A DNA stretch of 64,000 nt, from NCBI RefSeq assembly GCF_041146395.1, contig NC_090989.1, positions 242,906,843-242,970,842 on the forward strand. The letters run 5' to 3'. The notes under the pieces were generated by a model that saw only the letters and a list, made by a program, of their open reading frames with translations, was not told the DNA's origin and ran no database searches. This DNA is from Eulemur rufifrons. Lineage: Eukaryota; Chordata; Mammalia; Primates; Lemuridae. Of this stretch, positions 48,397 through 60,232 are shown in pieces (within the stretch, counting starts at the first letter, position 1; each line of letters begins with the position of its first letter). A program made the position numbers and the translations under genes.

Positions 48397-48412
48397 GACA
48401 CCTAGTGGTAAA
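48397..48412 (-). promoter_or_regulatory. CTCF-like motif, reverse
   Basis: GACACCTAGTGGTAAA on the plus strand is TTTACCACTAGGTGTC on the minus strand, with the core CCACTAGGTGTCA matching CCACYAGRKGGCR at 12 of 13. It lies about 140 bases downstream of the forward motif and in the opposite (convergent) orientation. Confidence 0.55.
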
Positions 48413-51400
48413 TGTCTGTCTTTGAGTTAAGAAACTTGATTGAGGACAGAACGTGATAAGAAGAAATCGAAGCAATAGGATCTCTACTTTCTAGGCACTA
48501 TTTTCAGCATTGTGGAAATTTTAAAGTGTCTGGCAGACGAGTTAGCCACAAGACTTTTAGGTATTGATTCCTGGGAGACAGTTTCTCTTGATAGACAGCC
48601 TGCATTTTAATGATGACCACTTCTAAAGGTGGTCTTGCCTGTCTTCATGTCAACTCATGCAAATTGCTCAGAGTGGGGTAGATATGCTCAGCAAGGCAGG
48701 CTGTGGATTTAACTGTGTATCTTTATTTCTGGAAGCACTGTTTGTATATCTAAAATTTATTTGAAAGCTTGTTTCCTTGCAGGTATAATGCACCTATTGT
48801 CCTATACCTGGGTCAGTTTTGTTTGAATCTTTCCGTTGTCATGCAGATTGTCAGCATGGTCCACAATTATGAAAAGTCCCTGATTGTAAAACAAAATAAT
48901 AAAGAGAAAAATCAGTAGGAGAGTGCCTGGGGTGAATTTATAATGCATTTAAAGTGTGAAGCTGTCCATTTAACCCTTAACAATATTCATTTTCTTCACA
49001 GTGTGCAAACCTTGTCAGTAGTTTGAAAAGCTATGAATTTAAATAACCTTAAGCAGCCTGAGAAATGAATAATTTGATAGGTATATCTGGCAGATGGTTG
49101 AAATGTCGAAGTTTTTTTTTTTTTTTTTTTTCTTTTTCCCTGAGAATATGCTCAGGGTTTCTGCCAAACTTAGGTTGTAAGAAAGACAAAAATCAAACAA
49201 TAAATACTTCATACTTTCAAACTATCAGCACTAAGGTAGCATTTAAAAACAGTTGCCAGTCCCCGTTAGTGGAATGACCTCAAAACCAGATTTATTTTTT
49301 GTTTTCTTCAAGATAAATTTTTTTGGAGTGTAAGAATAAATATTTAATCTAAGATTAAAATCAATGACTTGCTGGTGCCTTTTCACGTTGTCTTCATGGT
49401 TTTGTAAAGCTTAATGCTTATTTTAGTGTTAATGTGGGTACTGACAACTGGACTAACATACTTTGATTGACATTTCATTGAAGGGACTCTAGTGAGAAAC
49501 AGAACATATCTTCTTTCCTCTGGCTGTTGTTGATATATGTAGACATGCACCTTATCTTGTGCAAATACCTGGAAAAAAAGAGCTGAAAAGAATATTGTAG
49601 ACCAAGTCAACATACACCTTTAACAGGATCTATTTATTACAAACCACTGTCTTTATCAGAGGTATGTTCTGGATGTAGAATACATATCCCAATAGCACCT
49701 CCTGTTGTAAAAGAGAATCCTGATATAAGAATACCTAGGAATGATCTGATTCATATTCAGAACAAAGGAATATATGCCCAAGGCTCCAAAAACAATAAAC
49801 TAAACAAAAATTGCAACATGGTAGCATTCTTTGGAAAGTGTCAAGGCAGAAAAAGACACTTTTGAGTAAAAATCAAGATAATAATATAATAATATAAAAG
49901 GCCATTAACTTTATTAGCCCAAAGTTATGTTGGTCTTCAGAGGGTATGTGTAAATCAGAAATGTTTGAGGAAATTTTAGACTATTACAGAGTAAATTAAT
50001 TATTGCTAAAGTACTATGAAATAGAGTTGCAGGCTATCAGAGGACATAATAGTCTTTCCTGAAGTTATTAAATGACGAAATCAGAAACTGCTTTTTAGAA
50101 AGGTAGACTTTAGCTGAGATCTGAAGAATTAATTAGTTTAAAAAATTTTGAGAGTAGGGTTTGGCAAAAGGAACAGCATATTCAGAGGCATGAGGATATT
50201 CTGAAGGAGGAAAGGCACGTTTGGGGAACTTAAGAGCTGTGAGCTAGACTGTGTATAATAAAGGAGGAAAAAATCAAGAGTTCATCTTTGTGCAGTAGAC
50301 AGAGATCACATGCAGATCCATATAAGGATAGGTTAAGGATTTTTTTTCTTATTCTTGGAGATGTGTATTATGCAAAGAACTACCATGTTTCAAATTACGT
50401 AGCTTGGTCTCAATTTACTTGCTTCATCTTCCACTATTTTACTTCTTGAATCTTCGGTATAGCCAAATTGATCTACCCACTAACTCTTAAATATATTATT
50501 TGGTCTCCCATCATATTTCCATTGCTGCTATCATTTTCCTTGCCTAAAATTATCAGCACATCTGGCCCACAGCCTCTCTTTGGAAATATAATCAGGCTTA
50601 CTAGGCTGAGTGTTTGTAAGTCCTTAGCACACGTATCGTTTCACATACTATGGTTACACCACTTTGAATAACTATGATAGCACATATATGCTGAAATATA
50701 CCCTGGAGAGTAAATCTTTGTAAACAGGGAAATTTCTCCAGTTCTCATCAAGAGAGATCCTGAGAAAGACTCAGCAAAAGAGAAAGGCCAGGGAATGAAC
50801 CAATTAGAATGCCTGAGTACATGGGCCTTCCTTACATCTAAAATTCTTAACAATAAAGATAGGTATTAAAATTAATAAATACTTAGTGCTAAAAGCAGAG
50901 AATACCATCTGAGGGATAGAATGTTAGAAATTCCTACAAGATGGGAACATGTGTACCAGATATATAGAAGTGACTAAATCCAAAAACATACATACAAGAG
51001 TAATTCTGCAGAGGTGGGAATGTTTCCATGATATTCTAAACCCAGAAGGAATGGATAAATGGCATAAAAAGAAGCTCTGGGAAATGTTCAGGTTGACAGT
51101 TTCAGAAATAGCACTTGGAGCAGGTTAGAAATTTGGCCTCTCAACGAGTGGGTAGCAGAAGCATTTACCTGTAAGTATGGATAACTGTACCTAAGAAATA
51201 GGGCAGCGCCCTGGGTAAATAGCTTTCTGAAAGAATTAATAATGTATGTACTTGAGCAAAATAAAAACCAATTTCATATAAACTCCTCAGCATCAGCTAT
51301 ATCACATTAATTACTGCCCACTCATCAATCACAAGTTACTCAATGAACTAATTTAAGAATGAGTGTCAAATGCTACATATAGTATAGATAGCAGTATATA

Positions 51401-51535
51401 TCATTTTTGTTGGAGCCAACATACTCCTGTAAGATCTTCGATTTTACAGCATGGGTAGTATTCTACCAAGGATCAAATATTCATGTGTTTCTGACGAGAA
51501 CAATCACAGACCACCTTTTATACTTTTTCATATTA
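48413..51535. other. Long mostly unique stretch
   Basis: About 3.1 kb without a confidently named element or exon. A T21-type run lies at 49112-49131 and an inverted repeat CCCTGAG-aatatg-CTCAGGG at 49138-49157. The segment 50090-50230 (CTGAGATCTGAAGAATTAAT ... GGAACAGCATATTCAGAGGC) resembles an ancient interspersed sequence common in mammals, but I cannot name it. Confidence 0.45.
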
Positions 51536-53180
51536 TTGATCTAATTTACATATGTAAAACATTATAAATAAGTGCAGATTATATATCATTTTCAAGTACA
51601 CATGAAATATTTCCAAATATTTACAATATGTGAAGTCAAAAATTCCAGTGAAAAATACCAATGAATTGTAATTATACAGAATATGTTCTCTGACCAAAAT
51701 GCATTGTTAAATCAATGTAAATAGATAACCATCAAAATACCCATGTCAGAAGTAGTTAACTATATACCTACATAATCTAGGGTCATATTAGCAATTAAAA
51801 TGAAAATTAGAAAATATTTTTAACTAAATGATAATAAACTGCATATAAAAAGTATACAAAAAAATTATCTGTCTCTGTTTATAGAGCAGCAGTTGGTACT
51901 GCAACCTCAATTTTCTGATTTAAGAAGAGTTGTTGATTTTCAGTTTGTTCAGTTTTTTTCTTGTGAGGATGGGAGTGTAGACTTTTAAGCTTTTCACATG
52001 TTGGGCCCCAAACCAGAAATCTATTGGCTTTTCAGAATATAAATATCAATAGTATTATAAAAACATTTCTAGAAAACATAAAAGCTACAAATCGCTCAAC
52101 TAATTTTATGAGGACAGCATATCCTCATATACTTAAACCTGACAAAGACATTGGAAAAAATTGCAGACCAAAAACACAATTTATATATACGTACACATTA
52201 AAAGAGCAGAAAAAAATTCAGCAGCATACAAAAATGCTAACATAGCACAACTAAGTTGGATTCAATACCAAAATTGTAGGATGTTTTAAGATGTAAAAAT
52301 AAATTTGATTTGGCACATTTACTGAACAGTGAAGGAAATATCACATGGGCACTGCAGTAGATGCAGGAAAACATTGATAAAATTCAGTGTCTTTTTATGA
52401 AAAAAAAGTGCATGCAAAATTAAGAATAGAAAGAAATTTCCTTATTATGGGTTAAAAAATCTATAAAAATTCTATTGCATGTATTATTAAATCTATCAAT
52501 GACATATGTCAAAGCATCTATAGCATATATTAGTATTATACTTAATTGGAAAATATTGAATGCTTTCTCTTTCAGATAGAAAACAAAACAAGCTGCTCAG
52601 GACCACAATTTATTTTCAAGACTCAAGTGAAGGTCATAGCAATGCAGTGAGACAAAAACAAACATGCAAGCAAATAAGGAAGTGAGCAAACTAATACATA
52701 GTATAAGTATTAGAGAGGGGAGAATTGAAACTGTCATTATTTGCAGATGATAGGAGTGGGTTTAGAAAATCCAAAAGAATCCAAAAGTACATTATTAAAT
52801 TGAATTAGTGAGCTTAACAAGTTTACTCAACACAATTTGTTTTTATCACACTAACTAAAAGTTAGAAAATCAAAGTTTATAACAGAAACTTTTTACTATA
52901 GCATAAAAATTGATCAAATACCCAAGAATAACAGAAACAGTATAAAATACATACATATAAAACTATAAGGCATTTGGTAATAACAATAAAGAACTAAATA
53001 AATGAAGGTATATATCACGTTCATAGAGGAAAGCCTTAATAATATAAGAACAATTCTTCTCAAACAAATCCATAAACTCTAATTAACCCTTATTTTTTAA
53101 AAGTCAACACGTTGGTTGAAACTTTACAAAATACTTCTAAAGTTTAACTATACTAGAAGGGAGATTAACTGCAGAAAAGT
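51536..53180 (+). repeat. Old L1M ORF2, endonuclease to reverse transcriptase (+)
   Basis: Order of L1 ORF2: TTCAAGTACACATGAAATAT (51592-51611) and GAATATGTTCTCTGACCAAAATGCATTG (51679-51706) from the endonuclease, then the RT part. The RT part has a degenerate AATATAAATATCAATAGT segment near 52038, AAAATTCAGTG near 52380, TTATTTGCAGATGATAGGAG (52738-52757, the degenerate FADD box) and ATAGAGGAAAGCCTTAATAAT (53022-53042). All frames are broken; the one at 52024-52245 is a small surviving piece. Confidence 0.75.
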
Positions 53181-53195
53181 TTGCTTTGCCAACTT

Positions 53196-53506
53196 TTGTT
53201 TTTGTTTTTGGTTTTGGTTTTTGAGATGTTCTCACTATGTCACCTGGGCCAGAGTGCAGTGGTGTCATCATGGCTCACTGCAACCTCAAACTCCTGAGCT
53301 CAAGCAATCCTCTCGCCTTAGCCTCCCGAGTAGCTGGGACTAGAGTCACGTGCCACCTTGTAGACTATTTTTTTCTATTTTTAGTAGAGATGGAGTCTTC
53401 CTCTTTCTTACCCAGTCTGGGGTCAAACTCCTGAGCTCAAATAATCCTCCCACCTAGGCCTCCCAGAGTGCTAGGGTTACAGGCGTGAGCCATCACACCT
53501 GCCCCC
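53196..53506 (-). mobile_element. Older Alu SINE (AluJ-like), antisense
   Basis: The complement reads a dimeric Alu from GGGGGCAGGTGTGATGG (complement of about 53489-53506) to an A-rich tail at 53196-53222. It lacks the long AT linker of the two AluL copies and is more diverged, so it is an older subfamily. The sense open frames 53116-53343 and 53237-53434 are read through Alu and have no independent meaning. Confidence 0.92.
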
Positions 53507-54235
53507 ATCTTTTCTTTTTTCTATAATCTTATTGATTGCCTGTCTGTGATGAGGGGACTCTAATTCCATGCGATTGTTTTTAGGCTTCAAATTGTTCATG
53601 TTGTTTAGGATAAACTACATGCTTTGCATGTGACAGAAAAATTCTGCATTGGGTGTTAACATTTCTCTTACTTCTCCCAAGCAGCTATTTTCAAACTACT
53701 GCTAATAAGTAAAGGGGTGTACATTCTCTACATTTTCCCTTTATTTGAGGGAAACTGGCAAATTCTTTTCTGAACTTAGTGGACTCACCTTTCCCCGTTT
53801 GACTATGCCTTTGAAGCATGAAGAGGATCCTCACCAAACTATACAAAAATTTCTGTGGATTTTTGGATACTACTTTCTCTGTGTTTCAAACAAAACTTTT
53901 CAAAGATTTTTGGATAACATTGTGATCTACCTTTTGTTTGATAACTGTTGGTATATTTTGCTGGTTCTAATTTATTTTAGATCACTGAGAAGGGGTACAA
54001 TTCCAGATCTGCTCTCTTGGTGTAGTTTACATCCAAAAGTATGAACTCTGATAGTTTAACATTATTTATTAGTTAATTTATTGTGCTAATCTTCTAAGCA
54101 TAACTAATAAATAACAGTTGTATAACCAGGCCATGTTAAACATGCAGAAGATTCAAAATGAACAGCAAAATCATGCTTTTATCTTTGAGTAATTTTGAGT
54201 CATTGCTGTGACTAATTAAATCTATCTTTCTGCAA
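53507..54235. other. Unique DNA
   Basis: A frame of 99 codons at 53745-54044 starts inside unique sequence. It has no recognised domain and no exon support, so I regard it as chance. Confidence 0.35.
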
Positions 54236-54237
54236 TA

Positions 54238-54601
54238 CAGATGCTCCTTGACTTACAATGGAGTTATGTCCTAATAAGCTCATCGTAAGTTGGAAATATT
54301 GTAAGTCAAAAATTATATTTAATACACCGAGCTACAGAACAGTTTAGCTTTATCCTAGGCTACTTTAAACGTCCCCAGAACACTTATATTAGCCTATAAT
54401 TGGGCAAAATCATCTAACAGGAAGCCTATTTTATAATAAGGTATTGAATATCTCTTTTAATTTATTGAATACTATACTGAAAGTAAAAAACAAAATGGTT
54501 GTTGTGTATTCAAAGTATGGTTTCTACTGTTTATTGCTTTCACACCATTGTAAAGTCAAAAAAATCATAAATCAAAACAGTCATAAGTGGAGATTCATCT
54601 G
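54238..54601 (+). mobile_element. Tigger/pogo-like non-autonomous DNA transposon (MITE)
   Basis: A 364-bp element bounded by TA on both sides (54236-54237 and 54602-54603). It starts CAGATGCTCCTTGACTTAC and ends AGTGGAGATTCATCTG; the outer six bases are exactly inverted and GACTTACAATGG versus GACTTTACAATGG are inverted further in. Internal blocks include TTAATACACCGAGCTAC (54319-54335), ATTAGCCTATAATTGGGCAAAATCATCTAACA (54388-54419) and repeated (C/T)GTAAGT words. These match a mammalian non-autonomous Tc1/mariner-pogo family I recognise but do not name. It encodes no transposase. Confidence 0.85.
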
Positions 54602-54619
54602 TACTTTCCATCACAATAA

Positions 54620-54752
54620 AAGGAGAGACAGAGAGGGGAGGGGGAAAAGAGGGAAAGATAGAGGGTGAGGGAAATAGAAAATGGCAAGGCAGAAAAAAGA
54701 ACACAGTGGGGAAGGAGAGGGAGAGAGAGAATAAGAGAGGAAAAGAGATAAA
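54620..54752. repeat. Polypurine (GA-rich) tract
   Basis: About 130 bases almost wholly A and G on the plus strand (GAGAGACAGAGAGGGGAGGG ... GAGAGAGAGAATAAGAGAGG). It overlaps a frame at 54444-54668 rich in Arg, Gly and Lys only because of this tract. Confidence 0.92.
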
Positions 54753-55188
54753 AGGTCCATGGGGTTATTTAGACTACGAAGATGTCATTCTATATGTAAT
54801 TTTATTTTATTAATCAATATTCAGATAGTTACAATATAGTTATTTTAGATGGAAAGGGCTTCTCTAGCTCATTTCACAACTGAAGAATTAAAGTTCTGCT
54901 GTGATAAACATGATTTGAAAGTCATTCTGCTTGCTGTAATTGTGAGGTTGGAAGTGACAGGATGTTTATAGTACTTATTTGGTTGCTTTACACATGAATT
55001 GAGCCTGTGTTAAATAGACAATAATATATATTCTGCATCATTTAGCAATCATTAGAAAGAATAAGAAAGACTATAGAAATAGCTTTGACATTCCCTCTTC
55101 CCCACCCCAAAAAACTAGTAGATGACAATAAAATGCACAAACAAATTTAACTGTACACACATACCAAAAACAGGGAAACTGGTCTCTT
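54753..55188. other. Unique AT-rich DNA
   Basis: Nothing recognised. Confidence 0.35.
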
Positions 55189-55260
55189 AAAATCTTCAAC
55201 ATCTCTAATCATCAGAGAAACGCAAAATCAAAACCACAATGAGGTTATCACTTAACTCCA

Positions 55261-55680
55261 GTGAGAGTGGCCTTTATCAAAAAGTCCCAAAACAATACAT
55301 GCTGGCGTGGATGCGGAGAGACAGGAACACTCATACACTGCTGGTGGGACTGTAAACTAGTGCAACCCCTGTGGAAAGCAATGTGGAGATACCTTAAACA
55401 GATTCAAGTAGACCTACCATTCGATCCAGCAATCCCATTATTGGGCATCTACACAGAAGAACAAAAGTCATTCTATAAAAAAGACACCTGCACCCGAATG
55501 TTTATAGCAACACAATTCACAATTGCAAAGATGTGGAAACAACCCAAATGCCCATCAATTCATGAATGGATTAGCAAAATGTGGTATATGTATACCATGG
55601 AATATTACTCAGCTATTAGAAATGATGGCGATATGGCATCTCTTTGGTTCTCCTGGAGAGAGCTGGAACCCATTCTATGA
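55261..55680 (+). pseudogene. C-terminal ORF2p remnant of L1
   Basis: The 139-codon open frame encodes the C-terminal domain of L1 ORF2p. It contains the cysteine motif [18 protein letters not shown], then [27 protein letters not shown] and [16 protein letters not shown]. The motif binds RNA in the intact protein. A stop at 55678 ends the frame near the usual ORF2 end. Endonuclease and reverse transcriptase are absent, so it is not functional. The overlapping frame 55523-55963 is out of phase. Confidence 0.93.
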
Positions 55681-55805
55681 AGGGAAGTATCCCAAGAATG
55701 GAAAAATAAGCACCACATGTACTCACCAGCAAACTCGTTTCCCTGAGTGCACATTTGGCAATAACACCAATTGGGTATCGGACAGAGGTGGGGCTGGGGG
55801 GAAGG

Positions 55806-55985
55806 GATGGGTGTATACCTGCTTGATGAGTGTGATGTGCACTGCCTGGGGAATGGACACGCTTGAAGTTCTGACTGGGGGGGATGGGGGTGGGGGGGAG
55901 GGGATGGGTGCATACCTACATGATGAGTGCGATGTGCACTGTCTAGGGAATGGACATACTTGAAGCTCAGACTTGGGGGGATGGG
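55806..55985 (+). repeat. 97-bp tandem duplication in L1 3' UTR with G-quadruplex-prone core
   Basis: Unit 1 (55806-55902) and unit 2 (55903 to about 55985) both begin GATGGGTG(T/C)ATACCT and contain TGATGTGCACTG and GGAATGGACA blocks. Between them lies a run of five G-tracts at 55877-55908 (GGGGGGG, GGGGG, GGGGGGG, GGGG, GGG) separated by one or two bases. Confidence 0.92.
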
Positions 55986-56056
55986 GAGGCATGGGCAATA
56001 TATGTAACCTGAACTTTTGTACCCCCATAATGAGCTGAAATTAAAAAAAAAAATCT

Positions 56057-56785
56057 AGAAGCAAATGGTTAATAGAAAAGGGAGAAAATGGATTTAGGTG
56101 TATTTTATAGCACATTCACTTCTACTTCCATATTATTATTGTTTACAATAAGGTACTGGAGGACTACCATATCTAAGGTACACTTCCCAGCACAAAAGCA
56201 AATTATTCTTTTGCATTAATTTAATACTTTAGAACAGTATGCATTGCACTGAGACCTTGTAGAGCACAGTGTTACATGTGAAACTTTGATCTCCAAAAAA
56301 ATACCAAGATCAAAGTTTTTCATCATTTGGACATAAATCTCAGCTAAAATAAAGTGATAATAGTCTAGTCAAGAAAAAGCAACCTGGTACAAATGCCTTT
56401 GAATTGGTGTTACTCTACGTGGTTGGTGCATGACTGAATTAATTAATCATTTCTTTGAACTTCAATATTCTACTGTCACTAGGTTAGAAGTAAATGCCAG
56501 TCACTGTAAATCTATTTGAAATTCATTTTCACTACTTGTATTTTGTAAATAGAAAGAGAAAAGAGTGAAACTTTGTGGCTCGCAAAAACATAGTGTGGAA
56601 AAAGTTTATGATGTAAAGAAATACATAGACAGGATTTACCATCTTAATTAGAAAATTATCATCCTGAATAAAGGACTGATTGAGTTCGCAGTTGTTTTTT
56701 TTTTTTTGTTGTTGTTGTTGAAGTTAATTTGAGTGTCAACTGCTGTAATTAATGTAGTTATTAACGTGAATTTGAGCAGGATGAG
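56057..56785. other. Unique DNA
   Basis: No gene or repeat recognised. A T12/GTT tract lies at 56693-56721. Confidence 0.35.
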
Positions 56786-56945
56786 TGGATCACAGATCCT
56801 CCAATTACCAGCTACTTGAACTTGAGCCAATTATATGACCTCCTTACCACAGTTGCTCCATTTGCAAAATGGGAATATTAATAATAACCAGCATATAAGA
56901 TAGTCCACAGCATTAATAAGATAATAGTTGCAAAGAGTTTCCCAC
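56786..56945 (+). repeat. MIR SINE, sense
   Basis: ACTTGAGCCAATTATATGACCTCCTTACCACAGTTGCTCCATTTGCAAAATGGGAATATTAATAATAACCAGCATATAAGATAG follows the MIR core order (56820-56903). Confidence 0.8.
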
Positions 56946-57455
56946 AGGGATTGATTGTGTAATATTTACTATTCATAATTAGTAAGTATATCACTGAGAT
57001 TTTAAAAGTATTCATCAATGGGGGAATTTTAAGCTTGTTCTAAGGAATTATGGGAAGTCTATGGAAGAGCAGCTAAGTTGACCAGTTGATAAGCCTGGGA
57101 TTCAATCAGTGAAGGTCCACTCATCTCTCTTATGCATTTTTTAAATGCAGAGTTTTAACATATTCAAAGGTAGTGAGAACATTATAAAAAACTCCCATGT
57201 ACCTATCATCTAGTCTTATATAATGAACTTTTAAACATGTTTTATGTTGTGTTTTTATTCGTAAGATTTGGCTTGCAAAAGATTTTTGATGCTACAAAAT
57301 AAATAAATTTGAAAACCACTGACCTAAAGGCTAAATACATTCCAGCAGAAAAAAAAAATTTTTTTTCTTTGCCATTGATTTTGAGTTAAGGCACCAAAAT
57401 AAATGTCATTTATATAAAGAGCACTTCAGTTTTTTTGAATGTACTTCTTTTCTTT
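56946..57455. other. Unique DNA
   Basis: Nothing recognised. Confidence 0.35.
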
Positions 57456-59522
57456 CCCATTTTTTATTCATGTATATAGTTGTACACATTTTGGAGGCAC
57501 ATGTGATATTTTGATACACATGTACAATGTGTAATGACCAAATAAGGGTAATTGGAATATCCATCACCTCAAACATTAATCTTTCATTGGTGTTGGGAAT
57601 ATAACAATTCTTCTAGCTATTTTGAAACATACAATAAATTATTGTTACCTATAATTTTGCTACTGTACAAATAGTACAACATATTCCTTTTAGCTAACAG
57701 TATTTCTATACTCCTTAAATGATTTCTCTTCATTCCCCCACCCCCTACCCCTTCCTAGCCTCTGATAACTATCATTCTACTCTCTACCTCCAAGACATCC
57801 ACTTTTGTAGCTCCCACATATGAGTGAGAACATGTGGTATTGTTTTTCTGAGCCTGGATTATTTTACTTATTATAATGACCTCCAGTTCCATCCATGTTG
57901 CTACAAATGACAGGATTACACTCAATTTTATGGCTGAAAAGTATTCCTTTGAATATATGTACTATGTTTTCTTTATCTATTCATTCACTGATGGACACTT
58001 AGGTTAATTCTGTATCTTGGCTTTTGGGAATAGTGCTGCAATGAACATGACAGTGCGGATAACTCTTCAATATACTAATTTCCTTTCTTTTGGATATATA
58101 TCCAGCAGTGGAATTGCTGGATCACATGGTAGTTCTATTACTAATTTTTTGAGGAAACTTCAGACTCTTTTTCATGATGACTATACTATTAATAATTTAC
58201 ATTCCCACCAACAGTGTATAACAGTTCTGTTTCTCTGCATCATCACCAGAATTTGTTATTTTTTGTCTTTTTTTTTTATAGTAGCCATTTTAACTGGTGT
58301 GAGATAATGTCTCATTGTGATTTTGATTTGAATTTCCCTGATTTTTTCATATACCTGTTAGCTATTTGTAAGTTTTCTTTTGAGAAATGTATATTCAAAT
58401 CTTTTGCCCATTTTTAAATTGGATTATTTGGGTGTTTTTTTGGGGGGGTGGGGTTTTAATTTGTTTTGGTTTGTTTGTTTTTGCTATAGACTTCCTTATA
58501 TATTCTTGTTATTAATCCCTTGTCAAATAGATAGTTTGCAAGTATTTTCTCTCATTCTGTAGGTTGTCTCTTCACTTTGTTAGTTGTCTTCCTTGCTGTG
58601 CAGAAGTTTTTTAGCTTGATTTAATCCCAGTTTTTAATTTTTGCTTTGGTTGACTATGCTTTTGAGGTGTTAGCCCCAAAATTTTTGCCCATACCAATGT
58701 TATGTAGCATAGCGTTTCCCCAAAGTTTTCTTCTAACAGTTTCATAGTTTCAGGTCTTACATGTAAGTCTTTAACCCATATTTAGTTTATTTTGTGTATG
58801 GTGAGAGATGTTTAGTTTCATTCTTCTGCATGTAGGTACCCAGTTTTGCCAGCACCATTTATTAAAAAGACTGCCCTTTCCCAATGTATGTTCTTGGTAC
58901 CTTTGTAGAAAATGAGTTGGCTACAAGTGCATGGATTTACTTCTGGGTTCTCTCCTCTATTCTACTGGCAGTACCATGCTGTTTTGGTTAATGCAGCTTT
59001 GTAGTACAATTTGAAATCAGGTAGTGTGATATCTCCATCTTTGTATTTTTGTTCAGGATTGCTTTAGCTATTTGGGGTCTTTCATGTTTCCATATAAATT
59101 TTAGATATATTTTTTATATTTCTGTGAATAATGTCATTGGTATTTTCATAAGGACTGTATTGAATCAGTGGATTGCTTTGGGTAGCATAGACACTTTAAA
59201 ATTTAATTCTTCCAATCCATGGGGTATCTTTCCATTTTTTGGTATCCTTTTTAATTTCTTTAATCAGCGTTTTATAGTTTTCCTCATACAGATCTTTCAC
59301 TTCTTTGGTTAAATTTATTTCTAGGGTTTGTTTTTTTTTTTTTTTGGAACTGTTGTAAATGGGAGTGCTTTATTTCTTTTTCAGATATTGGCTGTTATTA
59401 TATAGAAATGCTACTGATTTTCGAACGTTGATTTTGTATCCTGTGACTTTTCTAAATTTTTTTTATCAGTCTAAGAGTTTTTTCATCTTTAGGTTTTTCT
59501 AAAGATAAGATCATGTCATCTA

Positions 59523-60232
59523 CAGACTCTGGGGGAATCCAGATCAGGTGCCTGCACCCCAGCTATGAGCCTATGAGTGAGACCAGGAAGCAAGTGCTTT
59601 AGTGTTTGCAGCAGCTTCTGTAGGCTCTGCCTTTCCCCAAAACTAACAAGCTAAGTGATTTTTCATACACAGGGTGGTGACTAATCTACTAAGCAGCAAG
59701 ATCAAAGAAAAAAGATTTCCACTCTGGTCCATCCTTTTGATTCCCCCATTATAAACTTTACTCTTCACCCTTTATTTAAATGTATATATCTGCTCCTGTG
59801 TAACATAATGCAACTCTCCCTACTACAAAAACATTTGCAGTCTGCAATCCCTTTCCCAAAGGGGGTACACCAAAGCTTCTTATCATTGTATCCACATCCT
59901 TGTGCAGGATTTTTTGGTGATAACCAGTTCTTCTGTAGTGAAAATGTCTGCAAACATAAGGAGAGGCTTCAAATATTCAGTATTCAAAAAAATGATAGAA
60001 GTCCTAAAACCACATCCAATCACCAACCTAATATCCAAGACCTTGCTGCGTCACCGTGGGTGCTTTTTAAAACTACTGCTGTAAAACTGTAAACGTGAGG
60101 CATGTGAGCAGTTGTTCACTGATCACTCTAATCATTACTTGTAATTCATTTTTTCTGTGTTACAGTGTTTTATGGTCTTTGTGGCAAAATAGTATTGTAT
60201 CATTAAAAATATGTTACTTGCAAAAAAAGAAA
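59523..60232 (+). pseudogene. Polyadenylated retrocopy of an unidentified transcript
   Basis: A 710-bp block with no resemblance to L1 that splits the surrounding L1. L1-derived flanks are duplicated: AAGATCATGTCATCTA (59507-59522) and AAGATTATATCATCTG (60233-60248), 13 of 16 identical. It ends in AAAAAAAGAAAA, preceded about 20 bases upstream by ATTAAA (60202-60207). Duplication, tail and polyadenylation signal fit L1-mediated retrotransposition of an RNA. The longest frame, 59808-60092 (94 codons), has no domain I recognise. The parent could be a 3' UTR or a noncoding RNA. Confidence 0.75.

Larger units (their letters stand above)
55196..56049 (+). mobile_element. Young 5'-truncated L1 3' end with duplicated 3' UTR block
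   Basis: It starts in the late ORF2 (TCAACATCTCTAATCATCAG) and ends in an A tail at about 56043-56053. AAAATCT (55189-55195) and AAAATCT (56050-56056) flank it as a short target-site duplication. The 3' UTR is G-rich, with a 97-base block present twice. This is one of the least decayed L1 pieces in the window. Confidence 0.9.

Noticed and set aside
53745..54044. 99-codon frame between the older Alu and the Tigger-like MITE
   Set aside because: Not similar to any family I know, and no support for an exon.
54444..54668. Arg/Gly-rich protein frame
   Set aside because: Produced by the polypurine tract and by the MITE; no conserved content.
55605..56028. Proline- and serine-rich minus-strand frames of about 100 codons
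   Set aside because: They are antisense reads of the G-rich duplicated L1 3' UTR; the Pro-Pro-His runs come from the G-runs.
59808..60092. 94-codon frame in the retrocopy as a gene
   Set aside because: Overlapping alternative frames are of similar length and none has a recognisable domain. The block looks like noncoding or 3' UTR-derived sequence.
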